64,000 nt of DNA from positions 62,001 through 126,000 of the forward strand of contig QHYH01000093.1 of the NCBI GenBank assembly GCA_003223215.1, written 5' to 3'. A program made the translations under genes and the position numbers. Below are positions 1 through 10,300 of the stretch, piece after piece. The notes below the pieces were generated by a model, which had not been told where the DNA came from, made no database searches, and worked only from the letters and a program-made list of their open reading frames with translations. Position 1 is the first letter of the stretch. Each line of letters opens with the position of its first letter. Source of the DNA: Acidobacteriota bacterium (lineage in GTDB: Bacteria; Acidobacteriota; Terriglobia; Acidiferrales; UBA7541).

Positions 1-143
1 TGCTCTTTGGCGTGAGCGTCTATGATCCGTGGGCCTACGGGAGTGTAGTCTTGATCCTCGTGTTTGTGGCGCTTTTGGCGTGTTACATCCCCGCCCGCCG
101 CGCGACGCGCGTGGATCCGCTGGTGGCGTTGCGGTACGAATAG
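1..143 (+). CDS. ABC transporter permease, C-terminal fragment (MacB/FtsX-like, ADOP type)
   Basis: This is the last 46 codons of a gene that begins before the window; the first complete codon is at 3 and the stop is TAG at 141-143. The fragment holds one hydrophobic segment ([16 protein letters not shown]) followed by the typical end of MacB/FtsX-type permeases, [17 protein letters not shown]. In this family the C-terminal transmembrane helix is followed by exactly this A-R-R-A-x-x-x-D-P-x-x-A-L-R signature. Such proteins work with an ATPase subunit in peptide, macrolide or lipoprotein export across the inner membrane. Acidobacteria carry large paralogous families of them. The substrate cannot be inferred from a fragment. 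Confidence 0.85.
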   Translation, partial: LFGVSVYDPWAYGSVVLILVFVALLACYIPARRATRVDPLVALRYE

Positions 144-886
144 GAATTGGCGCGATCCGGTTTGGCGGGCCGGTGGACTCGTTGAACGCCGCCTCCTCCT
201 AGCTTCTAGCCATTGCCGGGGCTCTTCTTGGCGGATCATCGAGAGCCCACCCAGATGTGCCTAATGCTTCTCGGGCCAGGTCGGGAAGTGGTTGCCAGCA
301 CGGAAACTAGGCGGACGCCCGATAGGCCAACAAGAGTCTCTTTGCATGAATCGCACGGTGACCTGTACGGGTGAACAGCTAATGTCCGCAACACATTGTG
401 CCAAAGAGGAACTGGAGCGGCGGGCAAGCGGTCGACAGAATGGGTAGGAGAGAGTTCTCTGGTTCCTGGAGGACACGCCCTCGCGGGTCAGCGGAGCCCG
501 GTTCAGCGTCCGCAGGACCCTTTTGTGTGGCCACGTGCCGTAACACCTCCCATTCGGGGGCCGATGGCCGCTCAGGTGGTGCCAGATATGGACCGAGCCT
601 TAGCCGCCATGGTTATCAGTCCGCGTTCGCAACAGGTTTTCTTGTACGGCACATGTCTTTGGATTGGAAAGCCCGGAACCCAAGCATTCTTCGGCAGAGC
701 CGATGAACCGCACATCAGGCCGTGGGAACCACTCGATTTTAGAGCCGAAGGCGATGAGTCCGGCCCGGCACCTTACCTGCCGTTGCCTTGCGCCAGTTTG
801 AGAAGGCTAAGGCCCCCCGATGGGTCATATCAAGTTCCTTTGGTCTCCCCGAGTTGCCAGATGAGTAGGCCCGGGGACAACCGGCA
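144..886. other. Gene-poor stretch, no supported gene
   Basis: This 743-base stretch follows the permease stop. Several open frames of 60-170 codons exist on both strands (the longest is plus 396-902), but their translations are rich in Arg/Pro/Gly/Trp, show no domain signature, and have no ribosome-binding site. I see no RNA gene, terminator hairpin with a T-run, or repeat. It may be decayed coding sequence. Confidence 0.4.
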
Positions 887-895
887 GTGTCCGCG

Positions 896-1219
896 ATGCT
901 GAAGCTATCCGACGTTTTGACGCACCTTTTGGAGTGGCATGACCGGCAGACGCCCTTGCGTATTCTGCTGTCCACGCCTGATGGCAAGTTTGCTTTTGAT
1001 TGCACGCTCGTGCGATTCTTCGACACGGGCATCTCCCTTCAACTCGCGGGCGACTCCGATTCTGTCGATCTCAACTTGACTGGATACGACTTCGAGGCCT
1101 TGGACCAAGAAACGGAGGAACAGGCGCACGAAGAACTTTCCGGCTCTGGGCGCGGAATCAAAGCCAATAGCAGCGATCGAACCCTGCTCATTCTGGAGAT
1201 GGTCGCGGTTTCTTCATAA
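896..1219 (+). CDS. Small hypothetical protein
   Basis: An open frame of 107 codons from ATG 896 (a GTG at 887 would add three residues). The translation has the composition of a real soluble protein. An N-terminal amphipathic stretch (LSDVLTHLLEWHDRQTPLRILLSTPDG) is followed by alternating hydrophobic residues suggesting beta strands (KFAFDCTLVRFFDTGISLQLAG), then an acidic segment (ALDQETEEQAHEEL). No signal peptide or membrane segment is visible. I do not recognise the family, and there is no convincing Shine-Dalgarno sequence before either start, so it may not be expressed. It stands alone, with gene-poor DNA on both sides. Confidence 0.45.
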   Translation: MLKLSDVLTHLLEWHDRQTPLRILLSTPDGKFAFDCTLVRFFDTGISLQLAGDSDSVDLNLTGYDFEALDQETEEQAHEELSGSGRGIKANSSDRTLLILEMVAVSS

Positions 1220-1837
1220 CGAAGTAAGAAGTACTATTGACAGTATTCGGGGAATGGCATAAAACTCGGCTGCCTCCCCGGCATCGTCGAGTCATTTTGG
1301 GGGCGGTGATCCCTTCACCGCATGTTTCGATTGCTGACAGATCTTCAATCCTGAATCCAGGTAGGTCGAACGGATTGCCACTTCCTGGAGGTAAGCCGGA
1401 CATGACGGATACAGAGAAGATGAAGAAACACATCACTTCGACAAAGAGGCTTGGGGAAGTTCTGCTCAGTCCCTTGGCAGTGATTACCATGCGATCTCGC
1501 AGCCGTTGGCGAATTCTCCGGATGGATGCGTCATCGGAGAGACTAACCGTCCTTGGCTCCAGAGAGGTACGCGACTAGCCGAAGCCGCGATGGCTGCGCA
1601 CGATGAGAAAGAGGATTTTGCCTTTCGAGCAAGCAACGGGTTTGCAGTGATGAGCGAGGGCGAGCGGAGGATACAAACACAACCCCACCTAACCGCTCGC
1701 CTTCCTCTCCACCAAGGGCGATCGAAGTTCCGAGCCGGGCGCGGCTTATTCCTTCCTTTGTTGCCTGGATCAGAATAGCGATTTCCCAAGCGGTGTGCCC
1801 GTTTTGGGCAGAATGAGGGCGAAGTGCCGGATTCGCG
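1220..1837. other. Gene-poor stretch with an inverted repeat
   Basis: A 618-base region between the small hypothetical gene and the 3' end of the ABC transporter gene. Open frames here lack domain signatures and ribosome-binding sites. A TTGACA at 1237-1242 with a weak TAAAAC 17 bases on could be a promoter but leads to no gene. A perfect 9-bp inverted repeat (1659-1667 and 1693-1701, ggcgagcgg/ccgctcgcc) encloses a 25-base loop. It lies downstream of the minus-strand transporter but has no T-run, so it is at most a poor terminator. Confidence 0.35.
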
Positions 1838-3748
1838 TTAGCTGGATTGGCCGCGCAGGATGCGGATGGCGTCCGGGACACCGGAACCACCGCGACCGTT
1901 GGCGCTGCCGGAGGATTCGCCGGGTTCCTCCAGGGTTGTGCTTTCGCCGGGCGCCAGGAAGAGATTGGTCTCGACGGCGTGCTGTTTGGTGTAGAGGTCG
2001 TAGTAGCGGCCGCCCTGCGCATAGAGGCTTTCGTGCGTGCCGCGCTCGATGATGCGGCCGGCCTCCACGACGAGGATTTGCTCGGCGCGGCGGATGGTGG
2101 AGAGGCGGTGCGCAATAACAAACGTGGTGCGGCCGCGCATCAGGTAGCGCAAGCCTTCCTGAATCAGCGCCTCGGATTCCGAGTCCAGGCTCGAAGTGGC
2201 TTCGTCCAGGATGAGGATGCGCGGATCGGCGAGAATGGCGCGCGCGATGGAAACGCGCTGCTTCTGGCCGCCGGAAAGCCTTACGCCGCGCTCACCGACC
2301 ACCGTGTCGTATTTTTTCTCAAAGGATTCGGCGAACTCATCGACGCGCGCGATGCGGCAAGCGGCGAGCACTTCTTCTTCCGTGGCGTGCGGCTTAGAGA
2401 AGGCCACGTTCTCGCGGATCGTGCCATCGAACAGAAACGTTTCCTGCAACACGACGCCGAGCTGCGTGCGGTAGGAGCTGAGCTGCACGGTCGACAGGTC
2501 GACGCCGTCCACCAGGATGGTGCCGCTCGAAGGGACGTAAAAGGCGGCAATCAAGCCGATGATGGTGGATTTTCCCGCTCCGGAAGGGCCGACGAATGCG
2601 GTTACGGTTCCCGGCTGGGAGACGAAGCTGATGTCGTGCAGTACTTCCTTGGGCGCTTCATAGGAAAAGCTGACATGTTCGACTTCCAGGAGACCGTTGA
2701 CGCGATGCATCGTTACGGTGCGGCCGGGGGCTTCGTCTTCCGGCTTCTCGTCGAGGATTTCGCGCGTGCGCTCGAGGCCGGTGATGGCTTCCGTGATTTG
2801 CGTGCCGATGGCAACGATTTGAAAAACCGGCGCGATGAGAAACGCCAGGAAGGCGCTGTAGGCAAACCACTGGCCGGGAGTCATGGCTCCGGCAAGCATC
2901 TTGCGGCCGCCTAACTCCATCATCAGCACGCTGACGGTGCCCAAGAGCATGGCGCCGGAGAGGCTCATTAGCGATGTGGCGGTCAGGGTCTTGAGCACGT
3001 TCTGGAGCAAGCGTGCGACGCCCGCGGAGAAAACCTTTTCTTCGCGCTGCTCGGCGTGATAGCCCTTCACCACGCGCACGCCGCTCAGCGATTCGGTGAG
3101 CCGGCCGGTGACTTCGGCGGTGATTTTGGGGCGGGCGCGGAAGATAGGGCGAATGGTTTTGAACGCCTGGCTGATGCCGATGCCGAAAAGCAGCAGGATG
3201 CCGAACGCCACGGCGGTCATCTCCACGCTGGTGTGAATCAGGTACACCAGGGCGATGGCCGCGGTCATCAGGCCACCAACAAACTCGACCAGCCCGGTGC
3301 CGATGAGATTGCGGACACCTTCCACGTCGCTCATGATGCGCGAGACGAGCGCGCCGGTTTTGTTGGCGTCATAAAACGAGATGGGCAGGCGGCCGATGTG
3401 CGCCTGCACCTGCTTTCGCAGTTCGGTGATCATCTTCTGGGCGGATTTGGAAAGCAACTGCGTGAGGCTGAACGACGTGAGGCCCTGAATGATCGTCGCG
3501 GCGAGCACGCCGAGCGCGAGCGGCGTGAGGAGATGGATCTGGTGGTGGAGGACGACGTTGTCCACAAAATACTTTGTGGAAGCGGGCAGCACGAGACCGG
3601 AGACGCGGTTGACGGCCATTAACAGGAAGCCGAGGATCAGCAGGCCGCGGCGCGGCTTCATGAGCGCCCAAACGTCGGGAAGATTCTTCCACGCGTTCTC
3701 GCGCTTCTTCTCTTTGGATACCGCTTTGGGGTTGCTGTCAGTGCTCAT
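1838..3748 (-). CDS. ABC transporter, fused permease-ATPase (MsbA/lipid-exporter type)
   Basis: A 636-residue half-transporter. An N-terminal membrane domain (about residues 35-320, six predicted helices) is followed by an ABC ATPase domain (about 350-590). Walker A is GPSGAGKST (387-395), the signature motif LSGGQKQR (491-498), Walker B ILILDEA (511-517), with the switch His in IAHRLST (547). Homodimers of this architecture export lipids (MsbA flips lipid A-core) or drugs and peptides; the sequence alone does not fix the substrate. I chose ATG 3748 (MSTDSNPK) because the 46 in-frame residues upstream do not look like transporter sequence and would run into the neighbouring gene. The C-terminal 50 residues are a low-complexity Gly/Ser tail. 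The flavoprotein gene lies 134 bases upstream on the same strand. Confidence 0.9.
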   Translation of the reverse strand: MSTDSNPKAVSKEKKRENAWKNLPDVWALMKPRRGLLILGFLLMAVNRVSGLVLPASTKYFVDNVVLHHQIHLLTPLALGVLAATIIQGLTSFSLTQLLSKSAQKMITELRKQVQAHIGRLPISFYDANKTGALVSRIMSDVEGVRNLIGTGLVEFVGGLMTAAIALVYLIHTSVEMTAVAFGILLLFGIGISQAFKTIRPIFRARPKITAEVTGRLTESLSGVRVVKGYHAEQREEKVFSAGVARLLQNVLKTLTATSLMSLSGAMLLGTVSVLMMELGGRKMLAGAMTPGQWFAYSAFLAFLIAPVFQIVAIGTQITEAITGLERTREILDEKPEDEAPGRTVTMHRVNGLLEVEHVSFSYEAPKEVLHDISFVSQPGTVTAFVGPSGAGKSTIIGLIAAFYVPSSGTILVDGVDLSTVQLSSYRTQLGVVLQETFLFDGTIRENVAFSKPHATEEEVLAACRIARVDEFAESFEKKYDTVVGERGVRLSGGQKQRVSIARAILADPRILILDEATSSLDSESEALIQEGLRYLMRGRTTFVIAHRLSTIRRAEQILVVEAGRIIERGTHESLYAQGGRYYDLYTKQHAVETNLFLAPGESTTLEEPGESSGSANGRGGSGVPDAIRILRGQSS

Positions 3749-3882
3749 TCGTCGGGAGCCCAGCCCTCGCTGTTGGATGCGGGACGGGCGGACATAACTA
3801 CATGGCCAAATCCAATCAAATTGTTGCGTTAGCGCTGCTTCGGATCTGCTAAAGCCTGCCCCTCGACCGTCGGCAATTCGCC

Positions 3883-5073
3883 TCAATCACCGACGGCGCC
3901 GGTATTGCCTGCATGCGCTCGGGCTGGGCGGTCGAGGTTCAGCACGCTAGCGATGAAATCGCTGATGGTGACGCCCAGGTGGCCCCAGAGGCGGCGCTTC
4001 AGGCTGGAATAGTCCTGAGTGCCGCTGAAGAGGTCGCTCATCAATTGCCGGAAAACAGGGCTGCGTCGGATGAATTGCACCATGCGCGTGGTTACGGCGG
4101 TTCCGAGAAAAGAGCCGCGATAGAAACGGCGGACGATGCGCGCGGCAAATTCCAGCTCGGTCGAGAATGCGGCCTTGATCCAGGCCGGATATTTCTCCGG
4201 GCAGCCTTGCGCCAGCGAACGGCCAAGAAGCTCGCCGGAGCGGATTGCGTAGAACAGCCCTTCGCCAGTGAGCGGATCGACCCAGGCGGCGGCGTCGCCG
4301 ACCAGCGCCCAGTTCTTGCCGACAACGTTGCGCTGCGAAAGCGTGCGCTCTTGCGGCGAGGGCAGGACGTGGCTGTAGAACTTTGCGCCTTCCGTTGGAA
4401 GGTTCTGCTTCTCGACAAACGTTTGCAGATGCCCGCGAAGCTCCGCGCTGGTATGCGAGGACATGCTGCCGCAGATTCCGACAGAGAGATGATCGCTGCG
4501 CGGGAACGACCAGATGTAGCCTTCAAATTGCGGCAGGAATTTGATGGTGATGGAGTCGGCGTTCTGCGGCACGAAGTAGCCCTGCGTCATTTCCAACTCG
4601 TCGCGCTGGAGCGCGCGGCTGCCCGGGACAAGTTGGTTGCGCGCCCCCGCTGCGAGGACGAGAAAATCGGTTTCGTGCCATTCGCCTTCGACCGAGAACC
4701 GCGGCTTGGTTCTTTCGATGTCCACGCTCAACACGCGGGACCGCTGCACCTTGCAGCCGGCGGCCTGTGCGCGATCCAACAAGAGGCCGTTCAGCACCTT
4801 TCGCGAATAGATCACAATGGGATGCTGCATTTCGAGCGTCGCGCGATGCTCCTGGCTGCTGATCAGCTCGACGGAATGAACTAGCTTTTTCGGATAGGAA
4901 TTGTCGAGCAGGAACGGGAAGCACTGGATGGCTTTGTGGGTGAGGCCGCCACCGCAGGGCTTTTCCCACGCGAGGTGCTCGTCATAGAGATTTACTTGGT
5001 GACCCGCGCGAGCAAGTTGCTCGCCGCACATGGCCCCGGAGGGCCCGCCGCCTATGATTGCAATTTGCGCCAT
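3883..5073 (-). CDS. FAD-dependent oxidoreductase, geranylgeranyl reductase family
   Basis: A 396-residue flavoprotein. The N-terminus is a Rossmann FAD-binding motif (IAIIGGGPSGAMCGEQLA, from residue 4) followed by the acidic YDEH that contacts the ribose. A second FAD motif, GDAAAWVDPLTGEGLFYAI (about 270-290), is typical of the geranylgeranyl reductase/ChlP branch of the p-hydroxybenzoate hydroxylase-like superfamily. The CGGGLT motif near residue 41 is also characteristic of that branch. Members reduce isoprenoid side chains of quinones, chlorophyll or archaeal lipids; the substrate here is unknown and a menaquinone tail is only a guess. It sits between a lipid-type ABC transporter and a membrane hydrolase on the same strand, which would fit membrane-lipid metabolism. 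Confidence 0.85.
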   Translation of the reverse strand: MAQIAIIGGGPSGAMCGEQLARAGHQVNLYDEHLAWEKPCGGGLTHKAIQCFPFLLDNSYPKKLVHSVELISSQEHRATLEMQHPIVIYSRKVLNGLLLDRAQAAGCKVQRSRVLSVDIERTKPRFSVEGEWHETDFLVLAAGARNQLVPGSRALQRDELEMTQGYFVPQNADSITIKFLPQFEGYIWSFPRSDHLSVGICGSMSSHTSAELRGHLQTFVEKQNLPTEGAKFYSHVLPSPQERTLSQRNVVGKNWALVGDAAAWVDPLTGEGLFYAIRSGELLGRSLAQGCPEKYPAWIKAAFSTELEFAARIVRRFYRGSFLGTAVTTRMVQFIRRSPVFRQLMSDLFSGTQDYSSLKRRLWGHLGVTISDFIASVLNLDRPARAHAGNTGAVGD

Positions 5074-5173
5074 ACCTGTTTTTCGCCGCGGCCCTGCACT
5101 TTCCTCTCCCGAACGAATCCCTCACACGAATCCCCGACGGCTGCCGACAAGGGGCTGCTCGGGTAAAACGTCC

Positions 5174-6688
5174 TCAGGTGACGGGGAAGATCACCAGGCA
5201 AAAACCAGCCAGGAGTATAGCACCGAATACCGCTGCAGCGGCGGCCGAGCCGGTCTCGTGTCGCACAATGTCCATCCCCCTGCGCTCGAGCAGGTGGAGC
5301 AGCGCGAAATAGGGCAAAAGCAGCACCATGAGGATTTCGCCGCTGTGGAAATACAAGAGGCCGATGACCAGGGCCAGCCACGCCGCCGCTCGTAGCGACA
5401 ATCCGGCAACGAAGCGGCGGCGCGGGCTCGCGTCGGCGGCGGGGCCGAGACAGATTTCTTCCGCAATGTGGTAGGGAAGGAATGCAAGCAGAAGAAAAGG
5501 GAAGCGCGCCCACCTGGTCGGCGTCAGCCAAGCTTCATAGATGGATAGCTCGAGCCACGCGCTGAACAAGAGAAACAGAATCAGGGCTGCGAAAATGGCG
5601 ACGAGCAATCCTGACTTCCAGCGAGAGAACTGTTCGCGCAAGGATCTCCAGTGCAAGGATGCCAGCACGATGCCGAGAATCAAAAGAAAGCCTGCGAGGT
5701 AATCGCCCTCATACAAGCGAATCGCGTGCAGGGGATTCCAGAAACGCAGCAGGATGACGACGAGGACGGCTCCCACTGCAAATTCGGGAAGCATACGGGT
5801 CCAGGCGAAGGAATTTCCCGTAGCCGTTTCTTTTTCGCCAGTCTGTTTCTTTCCGGTGATCTCGCGCAGGAAAGGACTGGCCAACAAGAGCAATCCCGCG
5901 AATCCCGCGAGCGCGCCGTAAAGTTCGCCGTGCGATGGCATTCCGGGCGTTCCTTGGAGTTCGAAGGCCTTTGCCGTCCAGTCCTGGAGCGCGCGGACGG
6001 CGGTGCTACTGAAGATCAGGCTGGCGTGCGTGGCGCCGGGCACGACGAGGTACTGGGCGGCGTCGTTGTTCGCAACGGCAACCAGGTCCCTAGCATTACC
6101 GCGCATGGATTCCGGCTCGTGCCCGCCGCTTACGACTAAGAACCGCTGCGCCATCGGCCCAGGGTCCTGATACAGCAGCATTTCTGGCTGCACGCCGTGC
6201 GCGGCTCGCATCGGTGCCGGAGAAATGGCCACGACTCCGGCCACCGGGACCTTTGCGCCAACGCGCAGAGCGATAGCAGCGCCCATGGAGTGACCGGCCA
6301 GGATGGTTCGACCGGGATTGGCCAGCCCGCGCGACACCAGACCGGAGACAAGGGCCTCGGCGCAATCTTCGGCGCGTTGCGGCGAAAAGGGGCCGGGGCT
6401 GTGGCCGTGTCCTGGCAAGTCCGGAACATAGACGCGCAGGTTTTGCTCAGCGAATCCGCCAGCGAGAAAAGCCATGACTTTTTTGTTCGCGACAAGACCG
6501 GGAAAGAGCACTACCGTTCCTTGCGGCGCGGCATCCTTCTTGTCGAAGATGGTGGTTTCTAGTTTGCAGCCGCCGGCGGGAAGGAGATACGTCTTTTCAC
6601 GATAAGGTTTTAAAGATGCCAGCAAGAAACCTGCGCCGACAAGAAGAATTCCAGCCATGGCACGTGTTTTTCGTGATTTCATGGTCAA
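5174..6688 (-). CDS. Alpha/beta hydrolase fused to a C-terminal multi-pass membrane domain
   Basis: A 504-residue protein. Residues 10-26 form a signal anchor. Residues 55-245 form an alpha/beta-hydrolase fold with the nucleophile elbow GHSMG (132-136, Ser134) and a catalytic His in GATHASL (His221); a PGHGHSPGP loop lies near residue 92. From about residue 255 to the end there are around seven hydrophobic segments, including [13 protein letters not shown] and a final [15 protein letters not shown]. The hydrolase part is therefore tethered to a membrane domain I cannot assign to a family. Substrate unknown; lipases, esterases and acyltransferases all share the fold. It is the 5'-most gene of a minus-strand set with the flavoprotein (100-base gap), and its start faces the divergent rfaE2 gene 110 bases away. 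Confidence 0.75.
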   Translation of the reverse strand: MTMKSRKTRAMAGILLVGAGFLLASLKPYREKTYLLPAGGCKLETTIFDKKDAAPQGTVVLFPGLVANKKVMAFLAGGFAEQNLRVYVPDLPGHGHSPGPFSPQRAEDCAEALVSGLVSRGLANPGRTILAGHSMGAAIALRVGAKVPVAGVVAISPAPMRAAHGVQPEMLLYQDPGPMAQRFLVVSGGHEPESMRGNARDLVAVANNDAAQYLVVPGATHASLIFSSTAVRALQDWTAKAFELQGTPGMPSHGELYGALAGFAGLLLLASPFLREITGKKQTGEKETATGNSFAWTRMLPEFAVGAVLVVILLRFWNPLHAIRLYEGDYLAGFLLILGIVLASLHWRSLREQFSRWKSGLLVAIFAALILFLLFSAWLELSIYEAWLTPTRWARFPFLLLAFLPYHIAEEICLGPAADASPRRRFVAGLSLRAAAWLALVIGLLYFHSGEILMVLLLPYFALLHLLERRGMDIVRHETGSAAAAAVFGAILLAGFCLVIFPVT

Positions 6689-6798
6689 AGACGGGCTCCG
6701 GAGGCGGCGCGTCTCGCGCGCGTGATAAAATAGGAGACTCAGGCGTGGCCGCGATTTCTTTTCAGTGCCTACACGGGGATCCCTTGCCTTCGAAAGCC

Positions 6799-7326
6799 AT
6801 GAAGTTAGAGGAGGCGATTTTGCGGTTTGGCCGCGAGAAACGCAATGGCCCGGCCTCCCGAGCCAGGCGCCGCGTGGTCTTCACCAACGGCTGCTTTGAC
6901 CTGCTGCACCCGGGGCATGTTCGCGGCCTGGAGCAGGCGCGCCAGATGGGTGATGTGCTGCTTGTGGGGCTGAACAGCGATGCGAGCGTGCGGCAATTGA
7001 AAGGGCCGACGCGGCCCGTGATTCCAGAGGCCGAGCGTGCCGAAATTCTCTCGGCGTTGGAATCCGTTGATGCCGTGGTGATCTTCGATGAACCGACTCC
7101 GCGAGAAGTGATTTCGCGTTTGCTTCCTGATGTTTTGGTGAAAGGCGGCGATTGGCCCGATGACCAGATTGTCGGCCGCAAGGAGGTGGAGGCGGCGGGC
7201 GGCCGCGTCGTCTCCCTTCCCTTTGTCCCGGGCTATTCGACCAGTGCGATTCTCGAAAAGATTCGGGAAGGCTTCGCAAAAAAGCCTCGGCTAAAAGGGC
7301 GGCGCGCCTCGCGCGCGGATTCCTGA
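6799..7326 (+). CDS. rfaE2: D-glycero-beta-D-manno-heptose 1-phosphate adenylyltransferase (RfaE domain II)
   Basis: A 175-residue nucleotidyltransferase of the cytidylyltransferase-like family. The nucleotide-binding signature [12 protein letters not shown] (30-41, containing HxGH) and the late motif GYSTSAI are diagnostic for the C-terminal half of HldE/RfaE. It makes ADP-heptose from heptose-1-phosphate and ATP, a precursor of the LPS inner core. The kinase half is absent here, so heptose kinase must be a separate gene elsewhere, as is common outside gammaproteobacteria. I chose ATG 6799 ([11 protein letters not shown]) because it matches the family's usual N-terminus; upstream in-frame sequence is unrelated. 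mfd follows after 10 bases, so co-transcription is likely. Confidence 0.9.
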   Translation: MKLEEAILRFGREKRNGPASRARRRVVFTNGCFDLLHPGHVRGLEQARQMGDVLLVGLNSDASVRQLKGPTRPVIPEAERAEILSALESVDAVVIFDEPTPREVISRLLPDVLVKGGDWPDDQIVGRKEVEAAGGRVVSLPFVPGYSTSAILEKIREGFAKKPRLKGRRASRADS

Positions 7327-7336
7327 TCGTCCAAGC

Positions 7337-10300
7337 ATGATACTTCCGGCAGCCCGCGAAAGGTTAGAAGCATTGCTGCGCCACCCTTCGATGGAAGGCG
7401 CATTGGGGGAGTTGCGCGCAAACGCGGGCGTCGTTTCGATTACGGGCCTGCACGATGTTGCGAAAGCATTGGTTGCCGTTTACCTCATGAGCGCATTGCG
7501 GCGCCCCGCTTTTTTCCTGACCGGTTCGAATCGGCGCGCCGAAGCACTTGCGGAGACGCTTCGTTTCTTCACAACCATTTTTTCCGGAGCTGCGAGCAGC
7601 GTAGCCACCCTTCCGTCTTTTGATCGACTGCCGTGGGAATCGCAAAGCCCGCACGCCGACATTCTGGAGCGCCGAGCCACAACCTTGTTTCGCCTAGCCG
7701 ACGGACAAATCTCTCTCGTGATTGCGCCGATGGCTGCGGCGCTCTGGCGCTATCAAGATCCGGCCGCCTACCTGTATCTGACAAAAACTCTGGCGAAGGA
7801 CAGCGAGATTGCGCACGAGGAATTGATCACCCATCTCGGCTCGGTGGGCTACACGCGGACGGAGATGGTGGAGCTGCCCGGGCAATTCGCGGTGCGCGGC
7901 GGCATCATCGATGTGTTTTCACCGGAAGCGCCACGGCCCGTGCGCATCGAGTTGCTGGGCGACACGGTGGAATCCGTGCGCGAGTTCGACGCACGGACAC
8001 AGCGTTCGATTGCGCCGGTGGTTCGAACCACGCTGCTGCCGTTGACCGAGTGGGCGGTGCCTGCCCCAGAAAACAGGGATGCGGAAGGCTCCCTGAATTG
8101 GGAATCCGCCCCGGCGTTTGGGCCTTCCGGAGAACCCGGCTCGGCTTCTCTTTTCGAACTGGCCGAGAGCTCGCTGCGGCCGATAGTGTTTCTCGACGAG
8201 CCGCAAAGTCTGCGCGAAGGGGCCGCGCAGCACCTCGCCGTGGCGACGGAAGTTTACGAACGTCACGGCCGTGCTAATTCACCGCCGGCTGCTCACTATT
8301 TCTGGAGCGAAGAGCAGACGGCCGCAGCGCTTGGGAAGACCTCGCAAATTCATCTTGAGCAACTCGCGCTGAGCATCGGCTCGACGCCGCAATTCGAAGT
8401 CGCTTCCCGCCCGAGTACGCGGTTTCACGGCGATGTGGTCGCTTGCATGGGCGATGTGAAGTCGCAGCTGGCGGCTGGCGGCCGCGTGTTTCTGACCGCC
8501 GCCAGCACCGGAGAGATCGAACGGTTTGCGGACATCTGCCGCGAGTACGAAGTGCCCTATGTGCTGGGCGAATCCGAGAAGGCGGCCGCCGGGTTTACCG
8601 CCGAGGGCGCGCAAGAGTCCGCCGGGATGCTGCTCATTCGGGCGCCTTTTGCGGAAGGCGTGACGTTTCCCCGGGCGAATCTGACCCTCTACGGTCATGC
8701 AGACCTGTTTGACGTCACGCCCACGGTCGAGCGCCCCAGCCACAAAATCCGTACCTCCGGTTTTTTCAGCGATTTTGCCGAGCTCAAACCCGGCGATTTT
8801 GTGGTGCACGTGGACCATGGCATCGGGCAATTCGAAGGACTTCGCCAGATCGAGTCGGACGGGCATCGCGGCGAGTTCATGCTTCTGCGCTATTTGGAGG
8901 ATGCGCGGCTGTACGTTCCCTTGGAACGCATGGACCTGGTGCAAAGCTACCGGGTGCTCGAAGGCGCGCATCCGCAGCTCGACAAGCTCGGGGGCACGGC
9001 GTGGAACACGCGCAAGACGCGCGTGCGCAAATCGCTGGAAGACTTGGCGGACCAGCTTCTCGAGTTGTACGCGCAGCGGAAAACCACCCCGGGCTTTGCG
9101 TTTTCGCCGGACGGCAATTTTCAGCGCGAATTCGAAGATGCTTTCGAATTCGAAGAGACGCCGGACCAGATCGCGGCTATCAGCGACATCAAGAAGGACA
9201 TGGAGAAAAGCGAGCCGATGGATCGGCTCCTCTGCGGCGATGTGGGCTACGGGAAAACGGAAGTAGCGATGCGCGCGGCCTTCAAAGTCGTGATGGATAG
9301 CAAGCAAGTCGCGGTTCTCGCGCCGACGACGGTCCTTACCTTTCAACATCTCGAAACCTTCAAGAAACGGTTTGCCGCCTTTCCCGTGCGCATCGAATTG
9401 CTGAGCCGCTTCCGTAGCGCGGTTGAGCAAAAGAAGGTTCTGGCCGATCTCGAAGCCGGGAAAGTAGACATTGTGATTGGCACGCATCGCCTGCTTTCGA
9501 AGGACGTGAAATTTGCGGACCTAGGACTGCTCATCGTCGACGAAGAACAGCGCTTCGGAGTGGCGCACAAAGAGCGGCTGAAGGAAATGCGCAAGAATGT
9601 CGATGCGCTTGCGCTCTCCGCCACGCCGATTCCGCGGACGCTGCACATGTCTCTGGTGGGGCTGCGCGACATGTCGTTGATCGAAACGCCGCCGCGGGAC
9701 CGCCTGGCGATTCAAACCGCGGTCGCGCCCTTTAAGGAAGATCTGGTGCGCAGCGCCATCGAGAACGAGTTGGCGCGCGACGGGCAAGTCTATTTCATCC
9801 ACAATCGCGTGGAATCCATTTACTCACTCGGGACCATGGTCGCAAACCTGGTTCCCAAGGCGCGCGTGGTCGTGGGTCACGGTCAGATGAGCGAGAAAGA
9901 ACTGGAAAGCGTGATGCTCAAATTCATCCGCGACGAAGCCGATGTGCTGGTGGCTACAACCATCGTCGAAAATGGCCTGGACATTCCCCGCGCCAACACG
10001 ATCCTGATCAATCGCGCCGACCGCTTGGGCCTCGCCGAGCTTTACCAACTGCGAGGCCGCGTGGGTCGTTCCAGCCAGCGCGCTTATGCCTATCTGCTGG
10101 TTCCGCCTGAAACCACGCTCTCCGACATCGCGCGTAAACGCCTCGCAGCGATGAAGGAATTCAGCGAACTGGGCGCGGGCTTCCGCATCGCCGCCCTCGA
10201 CCTGGAGTTGCGCGGCGCAGGCAACATGCTTGGCCGCCAGCAGCATGGCCACATCGAGGCCATCGGGTTCGACATGTATTGCCAAATGCTGGAGCGCGCG

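Noticed and set aside
396-902. 168-codon open frame in the gene-poor start of the window
   Set aside because: No ribosome-binding site, no domain, Pro/Arg/Trp-rich translation, and another overlapping frame of similar quality.
1659-1701. 9-bp inverted repeat with a 25-base loop as a terminator of the ABC transporter gene
   Set aside because: No T-run on either strand, and it lies 137 bases beyond the stop; noted only as a repeat within the gene-poor stretch.
1847-2914. 355-codon open frame on the plus strand
   Set aside because: Antisense to the ABC transporter gene; the composition is a mirror of GC-rich codons and no domain is visible, while the opposite strand has full ABC motifs.
8279-9487. 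402-codon open frame on the minus strand
   Set aside because: Antisense to mfd across its CarD-like and helicase regions; no ribosome-binding site or recognisable motif.
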